64,000 bases of DNA from Athripsodes cinereus (Eukaryota; Arthropoda; Insecta; Trichoptera; Leptoceridae). The notes below the pieces were generated by a model. It was not told where the DNA came from, made no database searches, and saw only the letters and a program-made list of their open reading frames with translations. This document shows positions 35,261 through 49,071 of the stretch, one piece after another; within the stretch, counting starts at the first letter, position 1; the number at the start of each line of letters is the position of its first letter. A program made the translations under genes and the position numbers. The DNA is taken from assembly GCA_947579605.1 (NCBI GenBank), contig OX388318.1:5332001-5396000 (forward strand), read 5' to 3'.

Positions 35261-36639
35261 TAATAGGAGAGGTGAGGCACATAAGTATATGTTATATTAT
35301 ATTTATGTACATACTATATATTCTAATACGTAGTGGGGAAATAATAAAATGAAACACGCAATGTCGGCGCCGGCAATCCTGAATATGGTATTACTGTGCA
35401 ATATTGCTTCAGTCACCAGTCACATATAAACTATGAACTTTAATAATGGAATAGAAATGGAAACATACTGTGATGAACAACTGGGGGTGGACAGTGGACA
35501 TAGACAGACATTATAATACATACATCAACAATAAGTATTTACCCATACATGCGTAGTAAAACCACGAATATTAAAGATAATGGATGTTTAAAGACGTTAG
35601 TAAAGTTGGATTTGGATTCAGCATGAGTTAATGGCATAGAAACAAAGTTTCATGCATTTTACAGAAGTTACAAAAATATTTCGATATGATATGTATAATG
35701 TAATTACGATGGAAAGAACCTACAACAAATCTTTATAATATAATACGCAAAAAGTGCATTATATGCGTTATTATCAAGAAATTATTATAGCAATATAATA
35801 CTTCGACTAGACACACAATAATTATATGTATTACAAACATGGTAACATTTGATATTTCCAAGTATTTCAGTTGATTAAATGCACGCGGTGTTTATATACC
35901 TAGTAAACATACTATAGTTACATAGTTATATTATAATTAGTGCAACACATCACGCAATACGAGTACAATATCCTATATACCTAACGCATGGTGTCATAGC
36001 TAAGCTTCGTATTTGCTATTTCTAATAATCGAGCTACATACTTATATCTACTTACTAAAACTTATCAATAGTGGATTGATTATTTATTGGACATCATATA
36101 TTGTAATGTTTTAATTTTTTTAACAGCGTTACAGTCACATTTATACAAAATTATACGAATTAATAAGTGGACCAGAAAATCTCTTATTATTACTAGTATG
36201 TAAATCATTATCATTCTCGATGGGCTAACACAAAAAATATATAGAAATGATACGAGTTTGATCAAAGATATTATGAATATTAATAAAATCACAATAGAGT
36301 AATCTAACATAAGAAAATTTTCACTCTTTTATTGATAAATTTACGCGATACATCCACTAAAGTCATAAAAACGTAAAACATTTAACATACACACTATTTA
36401 CTCAATTATACTAACTAGTATTAATTTTTATATTATGTCGCTTATCGATCAGGAAATTAACCACAGCTTATGACTGATGTTTTAAAACTAATATTTTTTA
36501 TACAAAACGCATGCATCGTCACCAGTAAGTTTTAGCTGGTGTTTTTCAAGAGTCTACATTAAAGACTATACACAATACACTGGGGATGTAGATAATAAAG
36601 TTCATTTGGTACAGAAACTGTACATACATAGACATTTCA

Positions 36640-36735
36640 CGATACGAGCTTTTAACTTACTGTGAATGGTGTATAAGGTTTTATTGGGTTTATAACAAAA
36701 CCCAGATATATCCTTTTTTAAATAAAAAAATATAA
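36640..36735 (+). repeat. SINE body, truncated copy
   Basis: GAGCTTTTAACTTACTGTG, GGTGTATAAGGTTTTATTG and AAAACCCAGATATATCCTTT match the SINE at 40950-41150. The tRNA-like head is absent. Confidence 0.65.
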
Positions 36736-37022
36736 TGTTACTCATTCTTACTAATGAGTACCATGGATCTTAATAAGGGATATTCCTATATATAAATTAA
36801 ATAAAGCGTCCTAGTTTATTTTTGACATTATTTTATAAGTCACATTGTACGTTGACAAAGCTGTGTAGCGATTACTTTTATCGCGCTTCTTTAGAAAAGC
36901 GCCAGCAAAAATGGGGCCATTAAGGTCATCAAATACACGATAAGTCACCCACATAAATAATAGTTTGAATCCCAGTGCTTACTGCTTAGGTACTAAATGA
37001 GACACAATATATATTATGAAAT

Positions 37023-37371
37023 TAGTGTTGTGGAATTCTCAAGAAATAATTTTTGGAGAAATTTACCGAGAAATTTCTCGGTAAATTTCTCGAAGTAGAG
37101 AATTTACCGAGAATTTTTTTTTTTTATTTAACAGTAAAATAATAATAAATCAGTACTTTATTCAATCAATCAATAACAATGTACAAATGTTGAGACAATT
37201 TATCACCAATATTGCTACAATTAAAGTTAGTCAATACCGGATATTTTTTCATATATTTTGTAGGGGAATTCCGCCGCATTATCGCCAATAAATAATAGGG
37301 GAATCCCCATGGGAAAAAATCAGAGAAATTTCTCTTCAATCAGAGGAGAAATTTCTCTACTCACATCACTA
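37023..37371. mobile_element. hAT-C MITE (GAGAAATTTCTC arrays)
   Basis: A 349-bp element with TAGTGTTGTGG at the left and CTCACATCACTA at the right. The flanking octamers TATGAAAT (37015-37022) and TATGAAAC (37372-37379) match at seven of eight positions. Subterminal blocks repeat the palindrome GAGAAATTTCTC (about 37060-37100 and 37320-37358) and TTTACCGAGAA. Non-coding. Confidence 0.8.
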
Positions 37372-39399
37372 TATGAAACATATCAGTTTGTACACTTGTC
37401 ATACACCTCGAGTAGGCGCATCACATTGGTGACATTTCACAACACTTAGAATATTATTACATTATGTAGGTACTTACTAATGTAGGTATCGAGTGGTTTA
37501 GTTATGTGACATTTGACGTGAGGCATGAGAACAATAGAAGCGACTCGGATGTATAAGGATGCGACCTATATTGACCCCTCTACGAACAAATCGCATAAAT
37601 ATAAACCACAAAAGAATCCATAGCGATACAATAATAGCATACACATACCAACTTACTAGCTGTACATGGATTGTGTGTGAGGTGACAGAAGTTGTAAATT
37701 AATACATTTCGTCAAAATACATAATTAGGATGAGGATGCGCATATTGTTTACAAAACTACTTGCGAGCGTTAACTTTAAATAATGTTTTACTTGCGAATA
37801 AACTTCATAAAAAAACATTTATTTCAGAAAGATTTCATCAATCCACCTCACATCATACCACAATTATTGATCGTCATATTGCTAATATTCCTTACTTAAT
37901 ATGACTTACCTACTTGATACTTTTTGTAAATAGATTACGTTAACAGTGTAGTGCTACAGTATTTGATCTCAGAAAGGTATAAATGTAGCTGTACGTGTAA
38001 ATTACTCAGTATGACGTGAAACCCAAATTTCATTCTCATAAGCGGTGCATATGATTAATATAATTTAATTCATGTCCTCCAGAAAATTAAACAACTTGAA
38101 TAGTCAAAGCGCAGATACTCTGTACCCTGGAAGCTTATCTGAACGCTGGACACGTATTCTACAACATTCTGTAAACGTATTGTACGGACTAAAGTACATC
38201 ACTTTTATTTATCTTCAAGTCATGTTCGACCAGTTAGATTCACAATGTTTAAGCGGGAACATCTTGCTCTGCTTAACGATGGCTAAATTAATATACTCGT
38301 ACAATACATGATGTACACTACAAATACAATAAAGGAGAATTAGTATTATCTATGTAGCATGGTAGATTATATTAGTAACTACCCACTTACATTTTATAAA
38401 AAAGTCACGTCGTGCATACAAACTAGTGTAGTACGGATAATTTACTAAAGAAAGTAATGTACAAATTAGGTACGAGCATCACACTGCAAACATGTTAGGT
38501 ATTAGTTTTCGTACTTTCTCGTGGTCATACCTATACCGATACCACATCTCCTAGTTTATGAATAAGATTGCATAATTGAGTTGACTAAACTTTGATATCA
38601 TGAAGAGGCAATATACAGTAGAGAGCCTTTTGTACTTCTATACCAATAAACTATATGTATGTATGTATTACTTGTGTTAGATGTCCGTGAGTGTGGTCTG
38701 CAGTAATTATAATACAAACATACTAATCATATTATATCTCATCATATCATACATGATCATTTGCATATCTTCCAACATACCTATCTATCTCAAATATACT
38801 AACACAAAAGAACTTTGAAGTTTAATGAAAGAACATTTTGTTGGATAATATACAATGGAATATACCAAGTTACAGTGGTATGGACTATTAAATAATACCA
38901 AGTTAAGATCATAGAAAACTTGCAGAATAATATTATTATGAACCTATATCATAGTAAGCTAGTATACAAGTTTTTAGAGGATAGTAGAGGGTACTTTGGT
39001 ACTTATTAATAACGCCACATACCTACTCCTTACAAAGGCAACGATCTGGGTATTGCGGGGCGATAACTTACCAAAGTACACAATATAATATAATACATAT
39101 AGGTATATGATTTCATGTACCTACCTATCTGCTTTAGATACTTTCTTCATATTTTTCATTTACATAGATAATACCTACACACATCTACAGTGTGAAAATC
39201 AATATGGTATAAACAAATACCTAGCAGTATATTTCATACAAGGAAACACTTAAAATCGCATTAGCAAACTTTACATAAATAGTAGTAAAATCAATTAATG
39301 AGGATGTATAAGGTTTGGGTTTAAAAAATATAATAAAGTGCATATCTACATCACCAACAAGTAGGTAAATCAACATGTAGGTAAATGTCACTCAGTTAT

Positions 39400-39587
39400 A
39401 GGTATATCGAAAAGTAATAGCGAATTTAAGAGAATAACTCTTTGGGAGAACCGATGAGTTTTGGAGTGTTTCAAATTCCTATACCATTTTGAAGTCAATA
39501 TTCGCTGTTCGCATTCGCATTCGCGAATGTCGGCAGCAAGTGTTCGCATTCGCGAGTGTCCGGAATCGCACATTCGTTACATCACTA
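39400..39587 (+). repeat. Truncated hAT-A MITE
   Basis: The right part only: GATGAGTTTTGGAGTGTTTC, AATTCCTATACCATTTTGAA, ATTCGC arrays, and the terminus CATTCGTTACATCACTA at 39587. The left terminus is missing. Confidence 0.75.
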
Positions 39588-40949
39588 ATATGGACCAACT
39601 GAAGAGGGACATGAATTGTGGCTCATACGTAGAGCTGAAAAGACTGGCTGAGAATAGGGAGGAATGGAGAAGAAAGACAAAACTCGTTGCAGACCAATCC
39701 AATGGATTGTAACTCATTATATATATAACTCGGAGTGCTACGGTACTACGGAGCTACAGTACAAGGGACCCCGCATTGCGGTCGATAGCATCCCGTGATA
39801 AGAACGCAGTACGGAATGAAGGCGTAGCTACATTTATACTGCAGACTTACATTACAATACATTCACTTCACTGACATACACATTTCAGTATGAGTAGTTG
39901 GGAGGGAGGTATATATTAATTATTCAACTTCACGCTACAAACAATATTTATGGTAAAGTTTGGGAAACAACAACAACCATAGAACCAACAACTTAAAGGG
40001 AGCAAATAATAATATGAACTACGATAAATAAATAAGCAGATGTATGATTAACGAAATGTTGAACCATAAATATTATATTACGGGAAGCTTTCATTTATAA
40101 AACACTAAAAACACATACATTATAATTATTTATAGAGTAAGTAACACTAAACAGGGAAATAATTCAATAGTACGATTTTCCCTAATGTTACAACTTCAAA
40201 CTCCATTATTTAGTTATGAACCCGCTGTGTCTTCCAAACAATTGCAGTAACACATATTCTGTGGGTTTATACAGTGCTTAGTGCTTAGTAGATATCTATT
40301 CATTATGAAATCCGCTGAAATAATAACATAATTGTCTCGATCTATGTTACGGAGCAGAGACAATTCATTATTAGGATCCACAAAGGAATACAACTAGCAA
40401 TTAATAATGATAAGATATTACAAGACAGTACGAGTGCACGCGTCAACGATATTATAATTATAATACTTGTACAGTACAGATACTATGTGAAGGTAAGCAC
40501 AAAACTTGATGAAATAACACGGTGAGTTAGTTGGCTCAGTTAAAATATTCACAAAGGATAATGTAATATGCATTTCCATAAGGATTAGATATCTGCATAT
40601 TACTAAACTAACCCCAAATAGGAAGTGGATGAAAATTTGGAGATTATTTTATTATAATCTACCCGTATATGGATGAAAAAATACCACATAGAAAGTACGT
40701 TTCAATTATAATGTAAACAAGTACAATTTATATTCCGGAAAATGTAGATACCTACATATGCGATGATAATTCCTTTAAATTATTTTCTACAACTTCCTGT
40801 CTGCGGCCGTATTTTAGGAAATGCCATTAAAGCATTAAATTCATATATGTTATGTGATTTACTTACGACATACACCAATATACAATAAAATAGGTTTGAT
40901 TTCAAACAAGAAAAATATACCTGAACAGAAAGAAAAACCTTCCTCAATC

Positions 40950-41150
40950 TTGAGTTTCTTCTTTTTTTTTTAAAAAAAAAAAAGATATATCTGGGTTTTG
41001 TAATAAAACCCAAATACAACCTTATACACCTTTCACAGTAAGCAAAAAGCTTGTGTCGTGAAAGGGGAGTTTGCCGGCACCTGGGATAGAACCCCGGACC
41101 CCTTGTTCACAAGGCCGAGACTCTACCTCTAGGCTACCGACGAACTAAAA
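40950..41150 (-). mobile_element. tRNA-derived SINE with intact head
   Basis: Read on the minus strand from 41147: GTCGGTAGCCTAGAGGTAGA (box A-like), then GTCCGGGGTTCTATCCCAGG (box B-like GGTTCTATCCC), the classic internal pol III promoter pair of a tRNA-related SINE. The body follows: CCTTTCACGACACAAGCTTT, GTGAAAGGTGTATAAGG, AAACCCAGATATATC and a T/A run. Truncated copies lie at 5935-6035, 36640-36735 and 47700-47795. The anticodon arm is too changed to name the parent tRNA. Confidence 0.75.
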
Positions 41151-41164
41151 ATGTAAAATTTTAT

Positions 41165-41370
41165 ATACGTCGAAAAAAATATTTTCTTAACTTAAGAAAA
41201 TTTACATCTTCGTGTCAGAATAAAAATTCTTATTGAAGAGAATTGATTTCTTAAATTCAAAGAAATATTTTGAACTCAAGACAATATTCTCTTGAATTGC
41301 TTGAGCTAATTAAAATTCTTGGATTGAGCCAGTAAAATTTACCAGTTTTTTTTTTTCTGTGCACCGGTGT
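41165..41370 (-). repeat. CAATTCAAGAGAATA-family repeat
   Basis: The minus strand carries CAAGCAATTCAAGAGAATAT, matching 26800-26830. The ends are GTCGAAAAAAATA at the left and TTTTTTTCTGTGCACC at the right, roughly inverted. It is adjacent to the SINE head. Confidence 0.5.
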
Positions 41371-42535
41371 ATTTAACGATCCAAAAAACTTCATTTCGCA
41401 TTACACTATGTCCATGTAAATGACAACATAACAACAATATTAAAGCGTTAGGTTAGAAATGTCTACGAGTAATTACCACAGAAAAGCTCTGAAAGTAAAG
41501 GAATATTTCTATCTTGTATTTCGAGAATGAACAAAATATTTTAAAATGTAATTGGGTGAGATATTGAAGTTTCTTTATAGCCACCGTCAAAACGTGTGCA
41601 AGTCAATAGTTTTCTTCAAAAGAAATGAGAAAAATTACAACTGAAAGAAATACCAAGTGCAATGAGTGAACGATAAATTTAAAAATTACATATGTTTACA
41701 GCAGAATAGACAAATTACCGTAGGAATAAAAATACTGTGACAGTCACAAGTATATAAATAAATACATTTTATATCAGTTATCGGTAGGTACTTAGATATA
41801 TGTAATCAAGTATTTTATTGGGCGTGAGAACATAATAAATAAAGTATTCCAACAACGTTAGCGGCACTGTTGGTGATAGATAACACGGGACATGGGAATT
41901 AAAATTATCGATAAATTAATATAAAATGTAAATAATAAATAGAAAGTAAATGGATTTGTGTTATATAAATAAGAAATAAACTACAACAAGTGCATATATT
42001 CTTTTTAATCAAAGTGAAAAATTAACTGTGTTTTGTAATAAAAATAAAATATCATCAATATTTTTATTTGGCGGATGAGGTGAATTTGATATAATGTCAA
42101 GGCAGTTAGTTAATAAGACATTAGGACTGTTCTGAGGTAATAGAAATAGTATTGCGACGTGGGTGAGAGGAGGTGGTCCTAGATAGTAGAGGTGGGTACG
42201 GAGTTTGTGTGCATGTGTATAGATAATAGAAAAGTGCCCGTGTTGATATTAATTAGTAGTGAAATACCTAATGTATGTACATATGTATGTGAGATGCACA
42301 GTAAGCATACGATATTGTGTACACTACAGTACCTACTACACTCCAACGTATGATAACAATATTTGCTTTATGTTTAGCCATATTACCAGTACCAGTGCAA
42401 ACAGGACGCGTCCATCCATATTGTAAAGCAATATTCAATTCAATACACAACATACTCGTATCGAAAAGTCTCATTGAAGATGGAGTATTTATTATATACG
42501 AGAATGTAAGTGGTTACAGTTTCCTACATAATTAT

Positions 42536-42667
42536 TTATTTATTTATCGTGTCGAAACCCAGAAAAAAACAATTAAACTGATCTCCAGTACTGCGCAAAA
42601 CGCACAGCAGGGGGAGATGCGTCAAAAACATCCTCCATAGTGCGTATGTAATAGGGCACAATGGACA
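42536..42667 (-). mobile_element. 5'-truncated LINE insertion with 12-bp target duplication
   Basis: This 132-bp piece belongs to the same family as the nested fragments at 416-718 and 8095-8408. On the minus strand it encodes part of the Cys/His C-terminus and ends in GACACGATAAATAAATAAA. CTACATAATTAT flanks it exactly (42524-42535 and 42668-42679). This is a clean retrotransposition event and defines the family's 3' end. Confidence 0.85.
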
Positions 42668-45504
42668 CTACATAATTATATTTTAGTTTGATACTTTTTG
42701 CAAATTATATACTTCATCTTCTTTCGCTTGTTCTGATCCGATTGAGTTAGGGGTTCATTGCACCTAAGCTATTCAACAATATTCTTGCCGATTGCTACTT
42801 CCAGAGCCTCGAGCAAATTTAAATAACGTTTTTCAACAAACAAAATTGGTGCTCATTGTAGTCAGCCTGTTTTTAGTTTTCTTCAACTCTTTCCCACCTT
42901 ACAAATCTTGAAAATAAAATTTTTAGAATATACATATTAAACCCTCACACCATATCCCACAAGCACGATAGCCAGGAAGAAAATGGCTTCCAATAAACAA
43001 TCTGTGCTTGTTCTCTATACATTATAATTTTAGAGTCTCACTTTAAACTCTCTTTGCATTGATACGTGGTTACTAATAGAAGCCTGAACTATTGACATGT
43101 TACGATGTAAATACATAAAGTATACAGTATGTAAACAAATAGGTACACGTAGATGTTATCTGCATACACGACAGGTTCAATGTAAGTATAGTAGAGTAAG
43201 TACATAGATAATTTATGTAAGATACAAGTGGAGGTGTCAATTACATCAGATAAGTAGTAGTGACTAGCAAGTTACAATAAACACTCTACACTCTACACAA
43301 TATACAGTGGCTAGTCACTGGAATGACATAATAAACGGAGCGATAATAGATAAACTGTAATGTACTCAGTACTACATATTATAACGTGATGATGATTGTC
43401 TTGTCACCATAAACTTGATCATTGTGCGGACAACAACACATTACCGACACATATACCTACAGTATTTATGTACATACATTGTCTTAACTAGATAAACACT
43501 TGAATAACTACATAGCGACAACTATTATATTATCACTTAATAGATAGCCGGTAGTCCGAGTCGCATTACTGTTTCCTTAACACTTTAAATAGCATGCAAG
43601 TTACTTTCCATCTCACATCAACATCTTTCCATTTAACAATATTAATCTGTTGCGAATAATAATCATCTTACGATATATAGAATAATATAAAATAGCAATT
43701 ATATTAATGTTTGCTCAATTTAATAACAATTATGCATTTATTTTACTTTTGAGGACCCATTTTTCGAATAAGAAGAGCAGACATTTATTGAAAAACATGA
43801 TTTACCCCTATCAATTAACATAATTGTGAATTAATAAAGTTATCAGAGGTGTTTTATTCTACTACAAGTTGAGCGTTTCTTTATCAATTTATAATGATTT
43901 TCGATTAATTTGCAATAACACACTCGTTTGTATCTCTATAAGAATGCACAGTTTTTACTAATTATTTGACTTTAATTTAATTATTTGATTTCTTATGAAT
44001 GAGTTTTTACTAATTACTAATTATTTGTGTGATTTTGTTAATTTTAAAGCAATTCTCTGGAAATATATTGTCCCTATCAGTATAAATATGATTCTAGGAC
44101 AGATATTATTTAATAATGCCATGTAAATCTTTAATCACATAAATAAATGACATAATATTACGGAGTATAATGGAGTGTGAATCATGTGTGCTGTAAAACA
44201 AATCTGCCCCATCCGTTCCGGAAGACGCTAGACCATTGCATTACCCACATCATCAAACATTCAACCACTATAATATTATACCGTGCTGTACTGTGACTGT
44301 GATTATGTTGATTGGTTCAATTGGATTGCGTTGCCGTCTTTCACATAAACGACATCCTGTGTAACTGATCACTGCACTTATAGTCGGGCCAGTATATGAG
44401 TGCACCTGAACCCCCCGCTACACGTTTACTCAACTTCCTTACGTCTCACCACCAACGATACATTTATCAGAGATTGACAATCAGTTAATTTTTTCCACTT
44501 TGAAATAGAAAATTTCTAGTTTAACAGATAAACAACAAAATATACCTATTATATCTGATATAATATACCTATACTATTCACTTTTAGTTTGTTTTTTTAA
44601 CTATCCGACATTGTGCGTACAAAACAATGATGACTAATAGAGTGCTATAATTTAGCTAATAAAACAGCTTTTCTTTTTTGTACGTAAATGCCTACTTCCA
44701 ATTATTTAATATCCTTTTTCAACCAACTTACTGTACTAATACACATACACTTGAAAACTTTTATAGGTATATATTATTTTTTTGACACAAAATATCCAAA
44801 CAGGAACTCTTATATTAATGTAACAGATACGACAAGCGATAAGAGTGTGTGGTCCTTGGTCTACACCGTAAGGCGCGCAGTGCGTATGTTGGTATACAGG
44901 TACAAAGATTAGATAATAATATAGAAAATAAAATATTCTATAACAATGCCTTGGGTTGCTAATACCTGCCTATGAAAGAAAGAGACCATTATGCCTGAGG
45001 TGCATTGGTACACTGGCCCGACTGTAGTAGCTAGTAGAATATCACTTCATTTAATATGGCCACACATGCCCATACATCAACGCTACGCTACATCTACATC
45101 AAACATTAATTAGATTGATACACTGCAATGCACAATTCAACTAAGTAAACATTCACGATTGAATTATTCGGTTCAAAATTGTTTCGAAGCAAAACGTATC
45201 AAAGATTTTTTATGTATATTCCTAATAATATTTTGCAGCTTGAATGATTTTGAACAGCCGTATCAAAAAGTGTACGTTACAACCATATGCATTAAGGTTA
45301 TAAGAAATATTACTGAGGAATATGATGTAAGTATGTGGGTGTTTAATAATAATGATAAATGCATGTTGCTGCACTGCACAGTGCACACTGTACATACTCC
45401 TACTAATTATTTCGTCTGGAGAGGAAGTACCTTATTAAATTATGAATGCACACATTCAAATGTTGCAAGCGAATAATATTGTATTGTATTGTATTTCGTT
45501 CGTT

Positions 45505-45600
45505 TCCATCTTCGATTCAGCAGCGATGTGATATGCCTCCCACCCTGGATGTCTTTATTTTTATGAAGAGAAGCTGTATATTTATTACATAGTCATTCCA
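45505..45600 (+). repeat. RTE-like tail fragment
   Basis: TTCAGCAGCGATGTGATATG, CCACCCTGGATGTCTTTATTT and ATGAAGAGAAGCTGTATA resemble the first half of 5573-5722. Confidence 0.5.
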
Positions 45601-47699
45601 CTAACATTGAAATTAAAAACGCAAAGATTCGGCATTAATTTGAAATCATTGCAACAAGTGTTTTTTTTTTTGATAAGTGTCAAGAGATAATGAATCTTAG
45701 TTGATATTGCATTCCAATTCATTTTATCGGAATCATCTTGAGCACAAAAAGAACAATCACTTCTTTCATCTTAAGATATGAACCTATATCTGGCAACTAT
45801 GTAGTAGATAATAAATTAGAACACAATGTACCTACCTCCTCGATATCATTCATCTGATGTTTATAATAGTATATAGAGTATAGTATAGAAGGTGTACTCC
45901 GTATCTATAGCTATAAAGTATGTATGCAGCACTCTGCAGACGTCTGAATGATGCGCCGGGTATTAGATTTATCATCATCATCATTATTATTAGTATTACG
46001 AGTGAATTAACAATGAGTTGTATAGTTTTTATTAATACAAAGTACTTAGATGATACAACTACTAGAGTAACTTGTCTTGCCTCTCTACCCCAGCCACCGT
46101 GACTAGAACAAATTTAACTTCACACTATTTTCACATTGTGCTATTTTTCTTTTGAATACCTTTAATATGAATTTGATTTACTATGCGAACCTCTCCGATC
46201 AAACGTACTTAGGCAAAGTATTTATTCTTATTATAATAATATGATGAACATGCCGTGTTACTGGAACAATCTAAGACGTGAAAAAACTCATTAAAACCTA
46301 CAAATAAGCATTCTATTATTTGAATATAAATTTTGATCTATGTATATTAACGTCGGTGTTTGTAGCAGCAAGACAAAGTCAGTCAGTAGAGTAGAAAAAG
46401 AAAACAAAAGCAAGAGATGAATTATCTCTTTGTGGAGAGAATAAACAAAAGACGCGTTTTTATAATTGGAAAGATAATATTATAATATATAATACATTAT
46501 ACAGTAGGTAGATACTAGATTTATCATTATCATATTATTAGACATGACCATTGTAATAATATCATTAGGTGTGTTTTCATTTATGTTAATTAACATTATG
46601 CTATAAAAGCAAAATAAAACTCTTACTGTTCGTTATAGCTACTAAATTATAAGTTTAATATTATTATGTATTCTTAAATTAAACACATTCATTTATAAAT
46701 AATCGGTACAACATCAAATAGTTACATTCTATAATCTATAGAATCTGATCAAGAATATGCAATTTACTAACGCGAGATAATATATAATATAAATACATCA
46801 AACAAATTAGTAGTCGCTTCTTAGATGACGAAGTCACATTTATAATTACATTATTATGAATGCCGCTGTTAGGACACCATTTATATAGATAGGTGTCTGT
46901 TTGTTCTAATTAGTTTGGTCAGGCGGTATATAATAATCCCAATACTGCATGTAAGCGCATTTAGACTTGTTTCAAATACGGCAAGTAGACAATTAACTTG
47001 GAGAATAGAGAATAAGTAAATAGAGTATGATAATATCTACTACAGTTATGATATAATGAGCACGCGAATAAGTACATAATAGTCATACTTAATTCATTAT
47101 AAATAACTCTGTTTTACTAAACTAGTAAATACATTAAATAATATAACATTGTAGGTATATATATCCATAATTATTTTTCTCCTAACTGAAATGTACGTAC
47201 GTTTCAATTGTAGTTTCTTATTGCTCGGTTATCCATTGTTTATATTATGTGTTATACAAAAATAGCGTCTCACAGGCAACAAGCAGCAATATGTAAGTAT
47301 GTGAGTTGTTACTTCTAACTATATAATCACGGATATTACGATTTTAATATGAATCTATGGTCTAATATTTTATTCTTGAAATGAATACGTCATGTTCCCA
47401 TGCCGCCCAATAGTAATTTGTAGGTACATATTCTATAATAATAGATACAAGTACGTAAGTATGAAAAGTAACAATAACAAATCAAAACTCACTCAGTTTG
47501 AAGAATAATGAGAGTGAAAATGAGAAAACGTGTAATAAAATAGCATTACTAACTAACTGGAATATAATTGTATTGATTCCAAACCATTTTGTACTTTTAA
47601 CTAACGGCTTATTGGGGAGACTAGTCAACGATTAAACGCTACATAACAATAAAACGAGACTTCAATACATAATTACCTTTATCTGAGATGCCCAGATGC

Positions 47700-47900
47700 C
47701 GGTCAACTCTCCTTTCACGACACACGCTTTTAGCTTATTGTGAAAGGTGTATAAAGTTGTGTTTTGGTTTATAACATAAGCCCAGATAGGTACATCTTTA
47801 TTATCGCCCTTGAAGTGAATATATTCCACAAAACGGCGCACTATAAATTGTCTAGTTATTATTATAAAAAAATTAAACTTTTTTTTATTTATTTCTCTCA
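47700..47900 (+). repeat. SINE body followed by LINE 3' UTR fragment
   Basis: 47700-47795 is a headless SINE copy (CTCCTTTCACGACACACGCT, GTGAAAGGTGTATAAAG, AGCCCAGATAGG). 47810-47900 matches the LINE 3' UTR at 25340-25420 (TCCACAAAACGGCGCA, ATTGTCTAGTTATTATTA). Confidence 0.6.
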
Positions 47901-48635
47901 ATAAATTACAATTTTACATTCATACTTTATTGATGCTGCCTAACTAGGTAGGTCCTGTACTAGGGCAAACATCTAATGATTATATTTGTTTTCTACAAAA
48001 AAATCTCCTATGGTTTGCACTAATGTTATTCGATTGGTGGATAGTGGCTTATGATAGTGAGAATGGCGGAATTGGTGAAAGTTGTCCATGGACACCGAAA
48101 GAAATTTCTTTATTAAAACATATGTCACTAGATGAGAACTATATTGTAACGAATTAGAACAGGATGACGCAGATACAAGTACAAAAATCACTTGTGTAGG
48201 AAAACATGGATGAGAGCTAAATGCAGTAATTAATTACAGAAAATAAAATAATGTAGAATATGCCAGCGACAATTTAAAACAGTACAATATCCGTTGATTG
48301 TAATTTATCCAAAATATTTCTATAGATTTATGGAAAATAGAAAAAAATTGCAAATAAAAAGGAGGTAAACTCAATATGTGATAAATTACATGTAGGTATA
48401 ATAAAGAAAATAAAATTTGTGTATTATAGTTACCTTAGTAAGTACTACACTCGACAATGTTATTATGTATTTAGGTATACCTAGTAGTATATAATGATGG
48501 TAGTACCTAGTAAGTGCCTAGTACGAGCTATGTAGGTAAGTACACCACACACAGGATATTTAATTGAATGTTAAATATTTATTCAGCGGTCTTCCTCTCG
48601 GTGATAATGTGAAATGAAATTAGATATGCAAGTAC

Positions 48636-48672
48636 CTACCTACCTACCTACATACATACATACATACATAAT
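48636..48672. repeat. (CCTA)n(CATA)n microsatellite
   Basis: CCTACCTACCTACCTA runs into CATACATACATACATA. Confidence 0.9.
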
Positions 48673-49071
48673 ATAGACACGTCGACACTCGGCAAATTAC
48701 ATTTCATGTAGGTACGCATAACACATGCAATATTAATTACCTTTCAAGAAGTTAGGTAGGTACATTACACTAGCTTTCAATATAGAAAACCGTATATTGC
48801 AAAAGCTTTTAAATTACACCTAGCAAATTTCCCAACTTATTTCATATAATTTGAGTACTCTGAGTGGGAAATGTCACATTATTAAATACACATTTGAAAT
48901 TTTATTTGGAAAAACGTTTTTAAAGTAGTAGTTGCTTCTTCCGTTACTTAGTAGTACGTTACGTATGTAATAATAATCGTGTAAATAGTGGGCACACAAA
49001 CATTTACGTATAGGTGTGAACGTTATAAAATATTTATGCAGGGATTAAGTATGTGAAAGGATAATATATAT

